In this document: piece by piece, positions 35,048 through 45,939 of the stretch | How the letters are laid out: every line of letters starts with the position of its first letter | Position numbering within the stretch: the first letter of the stretch is position 1 | Origin: Hymenobacter edaphi | GTDB lineage: Bacteria; Bacteroidota; Bacteroidia; Cytophagales; Hymenobacteraceae | Direction: 5' to 3' | NCBI RefSeq assembly: GCF_003258365.1 | Contig: NZ_QHKM01000004.1 | Span: 124,001 to 188,000, forward strand | Length of the DNA: 64,000 nucleotides | Notes under the pieces: model-generated | Databases searched by the model: none | Told to the model about the DNA's origin: nothing | Seen by the model: the letters and a program-made list of their open reading frames with translations, nothing else | Program-made: the position numbers and the translations under genes

Positions 35048-35962
35048 ATGCACCTGCTGCGCACCCTCTGCGAAATTGCCGCTCCTTCGGGCCACGAAGC
35101 CCCGCTCACCGAATTTCTGCTCAACTACATTCACCAGCACGCCCCCGGCTGGCGGGTGCAGCCCCAAGTGCTGGCCGGCGACGACCTGCAGGACTGCATC
35201 ATCCTGGTGTTCGGACAGCCGCGCACGGCCGTCTTCGCGCACATCGATTCCATCGGGTACACCGTGCGCTACGGCCGGCAGCTGGTGCGCATCGGCGGGC
35301 CGGCGGCCGAGCATGGGGCCCGCCTCGTCGGCCGCGACGGGCAGGGCAACATCGAGTGCACCCTCACCGTCGACGAGGAAACCGGCGCGCTGGGCTACGA
35401 CTTCACCCGCGACATCGAGCGGGGCACCGAGCTGACCTACCACTGCGACTTCCGCGAAACCGACGAAGCGGTGCAGAGCTGCTACCTCGACAACCGCCTG
35501 GGCGTGTGGACGGCCCTGCGCCTGTGCGAAACGCTGGAGCACGGCATCGTGGCCTTCAGCTGCTGGGAAGAGCACGGCGGCGGCTCGGTGAAGTACCTGG
35601 CCAAGCGCATTTACGAGCAGTACCAGGTGCGTCAGGCCCTGGTCTGCGACATCACCTGGGTCACGGAGGGCGTGCACGCCGGTCAGGGCTGCGCCATTTC
35701 CCTGCGCGACTCGCTCATCCCGCGCCGCAGCTACGTGGAGCGCATCCGCCGCATTGCCGCGGCCTCCGGCATTCCGCACCAGCTGGAAGTGGAGGGCAGC
35801 GGCGGCTCCGACGGCAAGGAGCTGCAACACGGGGCCCAGCCCTGGGACTGGTGCTTCGTGGGCGCCCCCGAAGACCACGTGCACACCCCCGACGAGCTGG
35901 TGCACAAGGCCGACATCGACAGCATGTTGCGCCTCTACCAGGTGCTGATGCGGGAGCTGTAG
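35048..35962 (+). CDS. M42/M20-type metallopeptidase (aminopeptidase)
   Basis: The 304-residue predicted cytoplasmic dinuclear zinc peptidase shows metal-ligand motifs in order. [11 protein letters not shown] gives His and Asp, LDNRLGVW gives the bridging Asp, [10 protein letters not shown] gives the Glu pair, CDITWVTEG is the next block, and the last His is in EDHVHTPDE. The order and the LDNRxG motif fit the M42 (glutamyl aminopeptidase/endoglucanase-like) family. It is slightly shorter than usual for M42 enzymes. It is divergent from the membrane protein gene and followed by hppA. Confidence 0.85.
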   Translation: MHLLRTLCEIAAPSGHEAPLTEFLLNYIHQHAPGWRVQPQVLAGDDLQDCIILVFGQPRTAVFAHIDSIGYTVRYGRQLVRIGGPAAEHGARLVGRDGQGNIECTLTVDEETGALGYDFTRDIERGTELTYHCDFRETDEAVQSCYLDNRLGVWTALRLCETLEHGIVAFSCWEEHGGGSVKYLAKRIYEQYQVRQALVCDITWVTEGVHAGQGCAISLRDSLIPRRSYVERIRRIAAASGIPHQLEVEGSGGSDGKELQHGAQPWDWCFVGAPEDHVHTPDELVHKADIDSMLRLYQVLMREL

Positions 35963-36094
35963 GCGGCCGGGAGGAAGAGAATAGGCGGCAAGGCGCGCAA
36001 AAAGCTTGGCCCCGCGGGTAAAACCTCTATTTTACACGCACCAAACTGCGTCTACGCCTCCCCAAATCTTTCCTCAACCTCCTAACACCGCTTT

Positions 36095-38353
<2,259 letters not shown>

Positions 38354-38481
38354 ACGCGCGTCGAGGGCGTACTCTGTGGTTGAAAGTCGCTACATTTAAG
38401 CTGCAAATAATGGCACTTTAACGTGCTGTTAGTCAGTTCAGCAGTCAGGCACTTCGCCCACTGAGCCTTACCGTTCGCCTT

Positions 38482-38520
38482 GAGCAGCCCTTCCGCCCGC
38501 CGGGAGGGCTGCTCTTTTTT
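38482..38520 (+). terminator. Rho-independent terminator after hppA
   Basis: GAGCAGCCCT (38482-38491) pairs with AGGGCTGCTC (38505-38514), followed by TTTTTT. Confidence 0.85.
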
Positions 38521-38524
38521 GTCG

Positions 38525-38532
38525 TACCTTCG
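38525..38532 (+). promoter_or_regulatory. -7-like element TACCTTCG upstream of hpt
   Basis: TACCTTCG, one base off TAnnTTTG, lies just after the hppA terminator and 33 bases before the hpt ATG. Confidence 0.4.
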
Positions 38533-38565
38533 CCGCTCTTTCGCCCCGGTCCACCTTTTCCCGGC

Positions 38566-39105
38566 ATGTCTCAGGCTACTATCTCGCTGCACCACAAAGA
38601 GTTTACTCCCTACCTGACCGAAGCCGAGCTGGCCGCCGCCGTGCGCCGCGTGGCCCAGCAGCTCAGCGCCGACTACGCCGGCAAAATCCCGCTTTTCGTG
38701 GCCGTGCTCAACGGCTCTTTCATGTTCGCTGCGGATCTGATGAAGGAAGTCAGCATCGACTGCGAAATCAGCTTTATCCGGGTGGCCTCGTACCAGGGTA
38801 CCAGCAGCACCGGGCAGGTCAAGGAAATCCTCGGGCTGCAGGACGCCGTAGAAGGACGCCACGTGGTTATTCTGGAGGATATCGTCGACACGGGCCACAC
38901 CATGCAGATGCTGCTCCAGCAGCTCGGCGCCCAGAATCCGGCTTCGCTGGAAGTGGCTACGTTCCTGATCAAACCCGATGCCCTGGAAGTGCCTCTGAGC
39001 ATCAAATACCAGGGCGTTGCCATTCCCAACAAGTTCGTGGTGGGCTACGGCCTCGACTACGACGGCCTCGGCCGCAACTACCGCGACCTGTACCAGGCCG
39101 TGTAA
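38566..39105 (+). CDS. hpt: Hypoxanthine phosphoribosyltransferase
   Basis: This 179-residue purine salvage enzyme makes IMP and GMP from hypoxanthine or guanine and PRPP. VAVLNGSFMFAADLM, RVASYQGTSSTG and the PRPP motif VVILEDIVDTGHTM (acidic pair at 104-105) are all in place, and the C-terminal VGYGLDYDGLGRNYRDL motif is complete. It lies 80 bases before adk, and the two nucleotide-metabolism genes may be cotranscribed. Confidence 0.95.
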   Translation: MSQATISLHHKEFTPYLTEAELAAAVRRVAQQLSADYAGKIPLFVAVLNGSFMFAADLMKEVSIDCEISFIRVASYQGTSSTGQVKEILGLQDAVEGRHVVILEDIVDTGHTMQMLLQQLGAQNPASLEVATFLIKPDALEVPLSIKYQGVAIPNKFVVGYGLDYDGLGRNYRDLYQAV

Positions 39106-39185
39106 GAACGGAATGCGGCTTGTCCGATTCTTTCTTACCTTTCTACAGTTCCCCTGCTTCACTCACTCCCCGCTTACTTCTCCTC

Positions 39186-39809
39186 ATGCTGAATATCGTC
39201 TTGTTCGGCCCGCCCGGCGCCGGCAAAGGAACCCAAAGCCAAAAGCTGATCCAGCGCTACGGGCTGGTGCACCTGTCGACGGGCGACCTGCTCCGCTCGC
39301 AGATTGCCCAGGGCACCGAACTGGGCCTGACGGCCAAAAAACTCATGGACGCCGGCGAGCTGGTGCCCGACGCCGTGGTTATCGGCATGATTGAGTCGCA
39401 GCTGGCCGGCAACAAGGAGGCCGCCGGCTTTATCTTCGACGGCTTCCCGCGCACCATTCCGCAGGCCCAGGCCCTCGACGAGCTGATGCAGCGCTACGAC
39501 ACGGGCATCAATTGCATGATTGCCCTGGAAGTAACCGAAGATGAGCTGGTGACGCGCCTGCTGGAGCGCGGCAAAACCTCCGGCCGCCCCGACGACCAGA
39601 ACGAGGAGAAAATTCGCAAGCGCGTGACGGTGTACAACACCGAAACCGCCCAGGTAGCCGGCTACTACGCCCAGCAGGACAAGTTCCACTCTATCTACGG
39701 CATCGGCGCCATCGACGACATCTTCGGCCAGCTTTGCGGCATCATCGACCGGCACCAGCCCGCCACCGTCATCGACGGCTCCAAGGCGGCTGATGAAGTA
39801 AAAGCGTAA
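39186..39809 (+). CDS. adk: Adenylate kinase
   Basis: The product is 207 residues from the ATG at 39186, the start that places the P-loop GPPGAGKGT at residues 8-16; an in-frame ATG 22 codons upstream gives an atypical extension. Family motifs LSTGDLLRSQI, FDGFPRTIPQA and the short LID-region GKTSGRPDDQNEEKIRKR are present, without the Cys4 zinc site of long bacterial forms. It catalyses ATP + AMP to 2 ADP. The -7-like TAACTTTG overlaps its stop codon. Confidence 0.95.
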   Translation: MLNIVLFGPPGAGKGTQSQKLIQRYGLVHLSTGDLLRSQIAQGTELGLTAKKLMDAGELVPDAVVIGMIESQLAGNKEAAGFIFDGFPRTIPQAQALDELMQRYDTGINCMIALEVTEDELVTRLLERGKTSGRPDDQNEEKIRKRVTVYNTETAQVAGYYAQQDKFHSIYGIGAIDDIFGQLCGIIDRHQPATVIDGSKAADEVKA

Positions 39810-39814
39810 CTTTG
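39807..39814 (+). promoter_or_regulatory. -7 element TAACTTTG overlapping the adk stop
   Basis: TAACTTTG at 39807-39814 includes the adk TAA. It could drive obg (start 40031) or a short transcript ending in the palindrome at 39856-39940. Confidence 0.35.
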
Positions 39815-39855
39815 CAGAGTCAGCGGGTTTAAGCCGCTGACATCTGACATTGACT

Positions 39856-39940
39856 GTCATCCTGAGCGAAGCGAAGGACCTTATCAATTTTGAACGATTC
39901 GTTCAGGCGTGATGAGGTCCTTCGCTTCGCTCAGGATGAC
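39856..39940. repeat. Perfect 26-bp inverted repeat, REP-like intergenic palindrome
   Basis: Arms 39856-39881 and 39915-39940 are exact reverse complements, beginning GTCATCCTGAGCGAAGCG. The pairing continues inward for about five more bases with one mismatch, around a loop of roughly 25 bases. GGCTTTTTTAC follows, so it may also terminate adk transcription. The GTCATCCTGAGCG start is typical of dispersed intergenic repeats in this phylum, from general knowledge. Confidence 0.85.
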
Positions 39941-39989
39941 GGCTTTTTTACGACACGCCAACGAAGAATCAGGATGAGTTGAGCCCGCC

Positions 39990-40024
39990 TCAATTCTTAA
40001 TTCCTAATTCTCAATTCTTAATTC
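39990..40024 (+). repeat. 14-bp direct repeat upstream of obg
   Basis: TCAATTCTTAATTC occurs at 39990-40003 and again at 40011-40024, 21 bases apart, in an AT-rich tract ending seven bases before the obg start codon. Confidence 0.7.
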
Positions 40025-40030
40025 AACCAA

Positions 40031-41140
40031 GTGGCTTCCAATAACTTCATCGACTACGTCAAAATCTGCTGCCGCTCGGGCCGGGGCGGGGCTGGTTCGC
40101 ACCACATGTTCCGCGCCAAGGGGCGGCCGATGGGCGGACCCGACGGCGGCGACGGCGGCCGCGGCGGCCACGTCATCCTGCGCGGCAACAAGCAGCTCTG
40201 GACGCTGCTGCACCTGCAGTACAAAAAGCACGTCATTGCCGGCCACGGCGAAGGCGGCGGCGAAAACCTGCGCACCGGCGCCCAGGGCGAGGATATTATC
40301 CTCGACGTGCCGCTGGGTACCATCGCCCGCGACGCCGAAACGGGCGAAATCCGGGCGGAAATCACCGAGGACGGCCAGAAAATCATCCTGACGCCCGGCG
40401 GCCGCGGCGGCTGGGGCAACGACCATTTCAAATCCAGCACCAACCAGGCCCCGACCTACGCCCAGCCGGGCGAGCCGGGCCAGGAAGTGTGGAACGTGCT
40501 GGAGCTGAAGCTGCTGGCCGACGTGGGCCTCGTGGGCTTCCCCAATGCGGGCAAGAGCACGCTGCTGTCGGTGGTATCGGCCGCGACGCCCAAGATTGCC
40601 GACTACGCCTTCACCACGCTGGTGCCGAACCTGGGCGTGGTGGGCTACCGCGACTATCAGAGCTTCGTGATGGCCGACATTCCGGGCATCATCGAGGGCG
40701 CGGCCGAGGGCAAAGGTCTGGGCCTGCGCTTTTTGCGCCACATCGAGCGCAACGCCACGCTGCTGTTCATGATTGCCGCCGACTCGCCCGACATTGCCGC
40801 CGAGTACCAGATCCTGCTCAACGAGCTGGAACAGTTCAACCCCGACCTGCTCGACAAGCGCCGGGTGCTGGCCATTACCAAGTCGGACATGCTCGACGAG
40901 GAGCTGGAGGCGGAAATCACGGCCACGCTGCCGGCCGACGTGCCGCACGTGTTCATTTCCAGCATCACCCAGAAGAACATCCAGCAGCTGAAGGACCTGC
41001 TCTGGCAGCAGATTCAGGACGCCCGCCGCGACGACCCCAAGCCGCTGCGCCACAGCATCTGGGTGCAGAAAGGCAGCCAAGACGACGCGGAGGAAGAGGA
41101 GGTCGACGGCGAGGAGCCCTCGGAAGACCAGTTCGATTAA
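40031..41140 (+). CDS. obg: GTPase Obg/CgtA
   Basis: The 369-residue ribosome-associated GTPase acts in 50S subunit maturation. The Gly-rich Obg fold occupies about residues 1-160 ([15 protein letters not shown]). The G domain then shows GFPNAGKST (P-loop), [19 protein letters not shown] and ITKSDMLD. A short acidic tail ([13 protein letters not shown]) ends the protein. Start is GTG at 40031, giving the usual [11 protein letters not shown]-terminus. It converges with the GAF-domain gene, with four bases between stops. Confidence 0.96.
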   Translation: MASNNFIDYVKICCRSGRGGAGSHHMFRAKGRPMGGPDGGDGGRGGHVILRGNKQLWTLLHLQYKKHVIAGHGEGGGENLRTGAQGEDIILDVPLGTIARDAETGEIRAEITEDGQKIILTPGGRGGWGNDHFKSSTNQAPTYAQPGEPGQEVWNVLELKLLADVGLVGFPNAGKSTLLSVVSAATPKIADYAFTTLVPNLGVVGYRDYQSFVMADIPGIIEGAAEGKGLGLRFLRHIERNATLLFMIAADSPDIAAEYQILLNELEQFNPDLLDKRRVLAITKSDMLDEELEAEITATLPADVPHVFISSITQKNIQQLKDLLWQQIQDARRDDPKPLRHSIWVQKGSQDDAEEEEVDGEEPSEDQFD

Positions 41141-41144
41141 ATAA

Positions 41145-41636
41145 TTACGCGGAGGTAGTCGGGCGCAGCTGCTGGTACAGCAGCTGCCCGGCCGCTTCCA
41201 GCAGGGGCAAATCGGAGGTGCGCTCCTGGCAGCGCTGCATGTCGTAGTGGCACAGCGTACCGAAGGCCTTGCCCGCCTCGTCGCGGATCAGCACGCCGCA
41301 GTACGACACCACCGGCGTCTCAATGAGGCCACGGTACCGCTCGTCGGTGGCGGCGTCGTTGATTTCCAGCGGCGCCTCCTGCCGGCCGACCAAGGAGCAG
41401 TAGGTCACGCGCGTGGGCACGTCGGCGCCCTTGGCCACGCCGGGGTCAAACCGGTCGAACAGGGCTTCGTTGCGCAACGTGTCGGTATCGAAGCGGAAGA
41501 GGCCGGTGTAGCGGTGCGGGGTGCGGCTGTTGAGGTATTTCAGAGCGGCCGCAATGCCTTGCTGCGCTAATACGGCGGTAAACTCGTCGATTTCGCGCTG
41601 CATGGGGCGGGCAGCGCCTGAGCTGTAAGTAGTCAT
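41145..41636 (-). CDS. GAF-domain protein
   Basis: The 163-residue product from the ATG at 41636 is essentially one GAF domain. VTYCSLVGRQEAPLEINDA, VSYCGVLIRDEAGKAFGTLCHYD and the helical ends fit the fold. Cys residues at YCSL and LCHYD are in places where ligand-binding GAF proteins have functional residues, but the ligand is unknown. Similar small GAF proteins in Bacteroidota are often encoded alone. A possible minus-strand -7 (TATCTTGC, about 41700-41707) lies upstream. Confidence 0.78.
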   Translation of the reverse strand: MTTYSSGAARPMQREIDEFTAVLAQQGIAAALKYLNSRTPHRYTGLFRFDTDTLRNEALFDRFDPGVAKGADVPTRVTYCSLVGRQEAPLEINDAATDERYRGLIETPVVSYCGVLIRDEAGKAFGTLCHYDMQRCQERTSDLPLLEAAGQLLYQQLRPTTSA

Positions 41637-41836
41637 AAGTAAACGGGTGGTGTGGCGGCAGGCAGAAAGGCCCAGCAGCAAAAGTTCAGCACCAGTCCCG
41701 CAAGATACCACATCCATCGGCGGCGGGGCAATGCCAAACTGCGCCAGCCGGGCGGCGGTACTGCCGCTGCGTCTGAACTAAACCGCCGCACCGCGTGGTT
41801 TTCGTGCCACTGTGTCACGGCGCGAGGCTTTGGCAG

Positions 41837-41844
41837 TACCTTTG
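41837..41844 (+). promoter_or_regulatory. -7 element TACCTTTG upstream of grpE
   Basis: TACCTTTG at 41837-41844 is a consensus match, about 58 bases before the grpE ATG. No CIRCE-type inverted repeat was seen in the 265-base gap before grpE. Confidence 0.5.
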
Positions 41845-41901
41845 AGTTGCCCGAGTTTCCGAATCTGAACTTCCATACCCTGAAATACTTACCGCTTAGG
41901 A

Positions 41902-42495
41902 ATGGCTGACGCGACTTTCCCGAACCCCGACGAGCTGCAGGACCCGAACACTGCCGCCACCAACAATAGCGCCGACCACGTGGCCGGCGAAATGTTTGAC
42001 GAGCAAGGCGCTACCAGCGCCGCCCCCGACGGCGGCGCCCCCAAGGCCGAAGCCTCCCGCACCGACCAGGAAGTGGCCGATTTGAAAGACAAGTACCTGC
42101 GCCTCGCCGCCGAGTTTGAGAACTACAAGCGCCGCACCACCAAGGAGCGCGCCGACCTCTTCAAAACCGCCAACCAGGAGCTGATGACCGTGCTGCTACC
42201 CGTGCTCGACGACTTCGAGCGCGCCCGCCAGCACACCCAGAACTCCGACGACGCCAGCGTGGTGCGCGAGAGCATCGACATCGTGTACAACAAGCTGGCC
42301 AAGGCCCTGCAGCAGAAAGGCCTGCAGACCATGGATGCCAAGGGCGGCGCCTTCGATCCGGAGCTGCACGAGGCCATTGCCCAGATTCCGGCTCCCTCGG
42401 AAGACCTGAAGGGCAAGGTGGTGGACGAAGTGGAGAAGGGCTACTACCTCGGCGACAAGGTGATTCGCCACGCCAAGGTGGTGCTGGGCCAGTAG
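41902..42495 (+). CDS. grpE: Nucleotide exchange factor GrpE
   Basis: The 197-residue protein releases ADP from DnaK. A disordered N-terminus of about 50 residues precedes a long coiled coil (LKDKYLRLAAEFENYKRRT) and the C-terminal beta domain with FDPELHEAIAQ and KGYYLGDKVIRHAKVVV-like sequence (here KVVLGQ). It lies 69 bases before dnaJ; dnaK is not in the window. Confidence 0.95.
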   Translation: MADATFPNPDELQDPNTAATNNSADHVAGEMFDEQGATSAAPDGGAPKAEASRTDQEVADLKDKYLRLAAEFENYKRRTTKERADLFKTANQELMTVLLPVLDDFERARQHTQNSDDASVVRESIDIVYNKLAKALQQKGLQTMDAKGGAFDPELHEAIAQIPAPSEDLKGKVVDEVEKGYYLGDKVIRHAKVVLGQ

Positions 42496-42516
42496 GGGAG
42501 AACGAACACAACAGAA

Positions 42517-42545
42517 CGTCATGCTGCGGCAAGCGCGGCATGACG
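42517..42545. repeat. Short intergenic palindrome between grpE and dnaJ
   Basis: CGTCATGCTGCG (42517-42528) pairs with CGCGGCATGACG (42534-42545) with one mismatch and a five-base loop. It shares the GTCATnCTGnG start with the larger palindrome at 39856. Confidence 0.6.
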
Positions 42546-42564
42546 ACCAAGGATAGTACCGACC

Positions 42565-43716
42565 ATGTCGACCAAGCGAGATTATTACGAAATCCTGGGC
42601 GTAGCCAAAAACGCGTCGGGCGACGAAATCAAGAAGGCCTACCGCAAGGTGGCCATCAAGTTTCACCCCGATAAAAACCCCGACGACCCCACGGCCGAGG
42701 ACAAGTTCAAGGAAGCCGCCGAGGCCTACGAAGTACTGTCGGACGAGCAGAAGCGCGCCCGCTACGACCGGTTTGGCCACCAGGGCGTGGGCGGCGCGGC
42801 GGGCAACGGCCACGGCCCGAGCATGGAGGACATCTTCTCGCAGTTCGGCGACATCTTCGGCGGCGGGGGCGGCGGCTTCGAGAGCTTCTTCGGGGGCGGG
42901 GCCCGCAGCCAGGGCCGGCGCGTGCGCAAGGGCTCCAACCTGCGCATCAAGCTCAAGCTCGACCTGGAGGAAGTGGCCAACGGCGTCGAGAAGAAAATCA
43001 AGGTGAAGCGCTACACCGCCTGCAACACCTGCTCGGGCACCGGGGCCAAAAACGGCACTGAGCAGCGCGACTGCGCCACCTGCCACGGCCAGGGACAGGT
43101 GAAGCGCGTGGTGCAAACCATGCTCGGCCAGATGGTCAGCTCCTCCACCTGCCCCACCTGCCACGGCGAGGGCAAAGTGGTAACCAGCAAGTGCGACGTG
43201 TGCCACGGCGAAGGCCGCCAGCTGTCGGAGGAAATCATTCCGATCAACATTCCGGCCGGCGTGGCCGAGGGCATGCAGCTCTCCATGTCGGGCAAGGGCA
43301 ACTACCCCGAGCGCGGCGGCGTGCCCGGCGACCTGCTCATTCAGATCGAGGAGGAGCCGCACGAGCTGCTCAAGCGCGACGGCAACAACGTGGTGCTCGA
43401 CCAGTACATTTCCATCGTCGACGCGGCCCTGGGCGCCTCGCTGGAAGTGCCAACGATTGAGGGCAAGGTGAAGGTGAAAATCGACCCGGGCACCCAGGCT
43501 GGCAAGATTCTGCGCCTGCGCGGCAAGGGCATTCCGGACCTGAACGGCTACGGCAAGGGCGACCAGCTCATCCACATCAACGTGTGGACGCCCAAGAACG
43601 TGACGGCCGAAGAGCGGGCCGCGCTGGAGAAGCTACGCACCTCGCCCAACTTCACGCCCAGCCCCGGCAAGAACGAGAAAGGCTTCTTCGAGAAAGTAAA
43701 GGAGTACTTCCAATAA
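42565..43716 (+). CDS. dnaJ: Chaperone protein DnaJ
   Basis: The 383-residue type I J-protein has a J domain with the HPD motif (IKFHPDKNP) and a Gly/Phe-rich linker at about 75-115. Four zinc-binding CxxCxGxG repeats follow ([32 protein letters not shown]), then the C-terminal substrate-binding domains. It stimulates DnaK ATPase. It is transcribed with grpE and closed by a strong terminator 45 bases after the stop. Confidence 0.97.
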   Translation: MSTKRDYYEILGVAKNASGDEIKKAYRKVAIKFHPDKNPDDPTAEDKFKEAAEAYEVLSDEQKRARYDRFGHQGVGGAAGNGHGPSMEDIFSQFGDIFGGGGGGFESFFGGGARSQGRRVRKGSNLRIKLKLDLEEVANGVEKKIKVKRYTACNTCSGTGAKNGTEQRDCATCHGQGQVKRVVQTMLGQMVSSSTCPTCHGEGKVVTSKCDVCHGEGRQLSEEIIPINIPAGVAEGMQLSMSGKGNYPERGGVPGDLLIQIEEEPHELLKRDGNNVVLDQYISIVDAALGASLEVPTIEGKVKVKIDPGTQAGKILRLRGKGIPDLNGYGKGDQLIHINVWTPKNVTAEERAALEKLRTSPNFTPSPGKNEKGFFEKVKEYFQ

Positions 43717-43761
43717 TCACGGATTTTTCGGATTCCACGGATTTGGTGGACGATTGAACGA

Positions 43762-43799
43762 GTGGTGCCACGGCTCAAAGCCGTGGCACCACTTTTTTT
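43762..43799 (+). terminator. Strong Rho-independent terminator after dnaJ
   Basis: A perfect 14-bp stem (43762-43775 and 43779-43792) with a CAA loop and seven Ts. Confidence 0.9.
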
Positions 43800-43888
43800 A
43801 CGCGTCTGGTACTGCTCCCACCGGCTGTTGCGCCGCCTCGCAAAGAGCCTTTACCGGCGCGAGCGGCCCCTGTGCTCATTCTGCACGC

Positions 43889-44139
43889 CTCTTTGTCGAC
43901 CGAACAGGCTCTTTGTTCGTTGTGCACGCCTCTTTATCGGTTTCGCCCGCCTCTACGTCCGTTCTGCGTGTCTCTTTATCCGCTCCGCATGCTCCTACGT
44001 TCATTCTGCACGCTTCTTTATCCGTTCTGCGCGTCTCTTTACCGGTTTCGCACGACACTTTGTCCGTTCTGCGCGTCTCTTTGTTGGTTTAGCATGCCTC
44101 TTTGTCCATTTCGCACGCTTCTTTATCCGTGTAGCAGAG
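43889..44139. repeat. 21-bp minisatellite, twelve units
   Basis: Units start at 43889 (one base short), 43909, 43930, 43951, 43972, 43993, 44014, 44035, 44056, 44077, 44098 and 44119, so eleven are exactly in phase. The approximate consensus is CTCTTTATCCGTTCTGCACG plus one base. All three + frames stay open, giving heptapeptide repeats (for example ARLFIRS). The minus frame gives ACRTDKE-like heptads but has a TAA near its start. No spacers of CRISPR type are present. The 442-base gap 43717-44158 holds this array and the dnaJ terminator. Confidence 0.9.
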
Positions 44140-44158
44140 ACGAGCGGTTTTCGGGTCT

Positions 44159-44659
44159 TTACCGCCCCGGTCGGAACGTGCGGGCGGTGTAGCTGACGAC
44201 GGCATCCAGGCGCGGCTTCTGCGCCGCCGGGTACTGCCAGATGAAGGTGCTGAACACGCCGTTTTGCAGGGAGGCCTTTTCGTAGAAAATGCTGGTATGG
44301 AGCGTGCCCGACAGCACGTAGCCGCCGGGCAGCACCTTGGCCAGCGTGACGGTGGCGCCCTTTTCCTGCCAGCTTTGCCGGCTCATCGTAAGCTGCTGGT
44401 GGGCAGTGTGGTCGAGGGCGTTGTGGGAGCCATACACGGTAAGCGTGGTGGCGCCGTCGGCCGAGACGAAGCGGCGGCCGTCACCGTTGGGGGCTTCGGG
44501 CTGGGGCCTGACCAGGGCGGCGGGGTAGGGGATGGAGTAGCCGAAGCGGGCGTTCCGGTAGGTGTGGTAATCGACGGGCGGGGCCTGGAAGGCCAGGCCG
44601 ACGACCACGGTGGCAGGCAGCAGGCGGCGGCTCCGACGGCGCAAGGCGGAAACGGACAT
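44159..44659 (-). CDS. Hypothetical secreted protein
   Basis: The product is 166 residues from the ATG at 44659. A basic N-terminus (SALRRRSRRLLP) precedes a hydrophobic stretch (ATVVVGLAFQA), consistent with a signal peptide. The mature part has YHTYRNARFGYSIPYPAAL and VSADGATTLTVYG, a pattern seen in small secreted proteins of unknown role in Bacteroidota. A candidate -7 lies 21 bases upstream. Confidence 0.65.
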   Translation of the reverse strand: MSVSALRRRSRRLLPATVVVGLAFQAPPVDYHTYRNARFGYSIPYPAALVRPQPEAPNGDGRRFVSADGATTLTVYGSHNALDHTAHQQLTMSRQSWQEKGATVTLAKVLPGGYVLSGTLHTSIFYEKASLQNGVFSTFIWQYPAAQKPRLDAVVSYTARTFRPGR

Positions 44660-44679
44660 AATATAATCGGGTTCGGTCA

Positions 44680-44687
44680 CCAAGGTA
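44680..44687 (-). promoter_or_regulatory. -7-like element for the hypothetical secreted protein
   Basis: On the minus strand this reads TACCTTGG, one base off TAnnTTTG, 21 bases upstream of the ATG at 44659. Confidence 0.35.
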
Positions 44688-44800
44688 CGGGCGGATAACC
44701 AGGGCTTTAGGGGCGCAGCGCCAGCCGCCGCCGAAAATATTTCCGTCCGGCTGTAATGCCCGGGCAGGTCCGTCGATTAATTGGCCGAACCTTGCTTCCC

Positions 44801-45307
44801 ATGACGCCTGCCGCTACCGTTTCCGCCGATTTCACCGCGCTCATCGGCGAATACCAGCCCCTGCTGCTGCGCGTGTGCCGCATGTACTGCGCCGATGCCG
44901 ACGACCGGCAGGACCTCTACCAGGAAATCGTGCTGCAGCTGTGGCGGGCGTGGCCGCAGTACCGGCCCGGCGCGGCCAAGGTGAGCACCTGGCTGTACCG
45001 GGTGGCGCTGAACGTGGCCGTGTCGGACCTGCGGCGGCGCGCCCGCCGCCCCGCGCCCGGCCCCCTCGACCCGGAGGCGCCCTACCCCGCCCCGCCGCCC
45101 GAGGGCCCCGACGCCGACGACCTGGCCCAGCTCTACCGGGCCATCGGGCAGCTCAGCAGCGTGGAAAAGGCCTTCGTGCTGCTCTACCTCGAAGACCGCA
45201 GCTACGAGGAAATGGCCGACATCCTCGGCCTCACCCAGAACAACGTGCGCGTGAAAATGCACCGCGTGCAGGACAAGCTTCGCCAACTAATGACCCAGCC
45301 CGCCTGA
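44801..45307 (+). CDS. ECF-type RNA polymerase sigma factor
   Basis: The product is 168 residues from the ATG at 44801. Region 2 (DDRQDLYQEIVLQLWRAWPQYRPGAAKVSTWLYRVALNV, in part) and region 4 (LEDRSYEEMADILGLTQNNVRVKMHRVQDKL, in part) are both clear, joined by a Pro-rich linker. It lacks regions 1 and 3, as ECF sigma factors do. Its TGA overlaps the next ATG (TGATG), coupling it to a membrane protein that is probably its anti-sigma factor. An upstream in-frame ATG at 44756 is less likely. Confidence 0.9.
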   Translation: MTPAATVSADFTALIGEYQPLLLRVCRMYCADADDRQDLYQEIVLQLWRAWPQYRPGAAKVSTWLYRVALNVAVSDLRRRARRPAPGPLDPEAPYPAPPPEGPDADDLAQLYRAIGQLSSVEKAFVLLYLEDRSYEEMADILGLTQNNVRVKMHRVQDKLRQLMTQPA

Positions 45308-45939
45308 TGGAACTCGACGACCTCCGCCGCCAGTGGCAGACGCAGCCCGCTGACCAGCCGGCCACTCCCTTGACCTCCCAAAACCTCAACGCCATGCTCG
45401 CCCACGAATCCACCAACCCCATTCACCAGATGACCACCGCGGCCAAGCGCGACCTGCGCCTGCTCGCGGTGGTGATGGTGCTGAACGTGACCAACTTTAT
45501 CAACCTTTCCAAGGGCAACTACCTGGCCGACGGCGGCCCGCTGCTGCTGGTCATCTTCGGGGTGATGCTGGTCTTTACCGTGTGGTACATGGTGGCGCGC
45601 CTGCACCTGCTGAAACGCATGCAGCAGCAAACGCCCGACGCCGGCCTGGCCCTGCAGCTGCGCGAGCAGACGCGGCAGCTGGTGCAGCTGTTTCGCCTGC
45701 ACCGCCGGGTGGGCTACCTGTTCGCCGTGGTGCTGGTGCTCGGCGTGGGCTTTGTGCTGCGGCACCGCTTCGTGAGCAACCCGTTTACGGATTCGGTGGA
45801 CTGGCAGCGCACCGGGCTGGCGGCGCTGGGAGCCGTGGCGCTGGGGCTGGTTATGCTGTGGAGCGAAGCCCGGGAGCAGCGCCGCTACGGCCCGCACCTG
45901 ACCCGGCTGCAGGACGCGCTGCGGGAGCTGCGGGACTAG
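45307..45939 (+). CDS. Membrane protein, probable anti-sigma factor
   Basis: The product is 210 residues. A cytoplasmic N-terminal segment (MELDDLRRQWQTQP) precedes two hydrophobic pairs, at about 55-100 and 130-185. The start overlaps the sigma factor stop by one base. Position, coupling and an N-terminal cytoplasmic part before membrane helices suggest it holds the sigma factor at the membrane. No zinc-binding anti-sigma motif is visible, so this stays an inference from context. Confidence 0.65.
   Translation: MELDDLRRQWQTQPADQPATPLTSQNLNAMLAHESTNPIHQMTTAAKRDLRLLAVVMVLNVTNFINLSKGNYLADGGPLLLVIFGVMLVFTVWYMVARLHLLKRMQQQTPDAGLALQLREQTRQLVQLFRLHRRVGYLFAVVLVLGVGFVLRHRFVSNPFTDSVDWQRTGLAALGAVALGLVMLWSEAREQRRYGPHLTRLQDALRELRD

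Noticed and set aside
41165-41187. Palindrome GCAGCTGCTG-GTA-CAGCAGCTGC at the end of the GAF gene as a terminator
   Set aside because: It is within coding sequence and has no T-run on either side; probably due to codon use.
43889-44139. CRISPR array
   Set aside because: Units are 21 bases and contiguous with no unique spacers, and no cas genes are nearby.
43762-44196. Three overlapping + frames encoding heptapeptide repeats as a gene
   Set aside because: The longest starts within the dnaJ terminator, all three frames are open because of the 21-bp period, and no promoter or homologous domain is seen.
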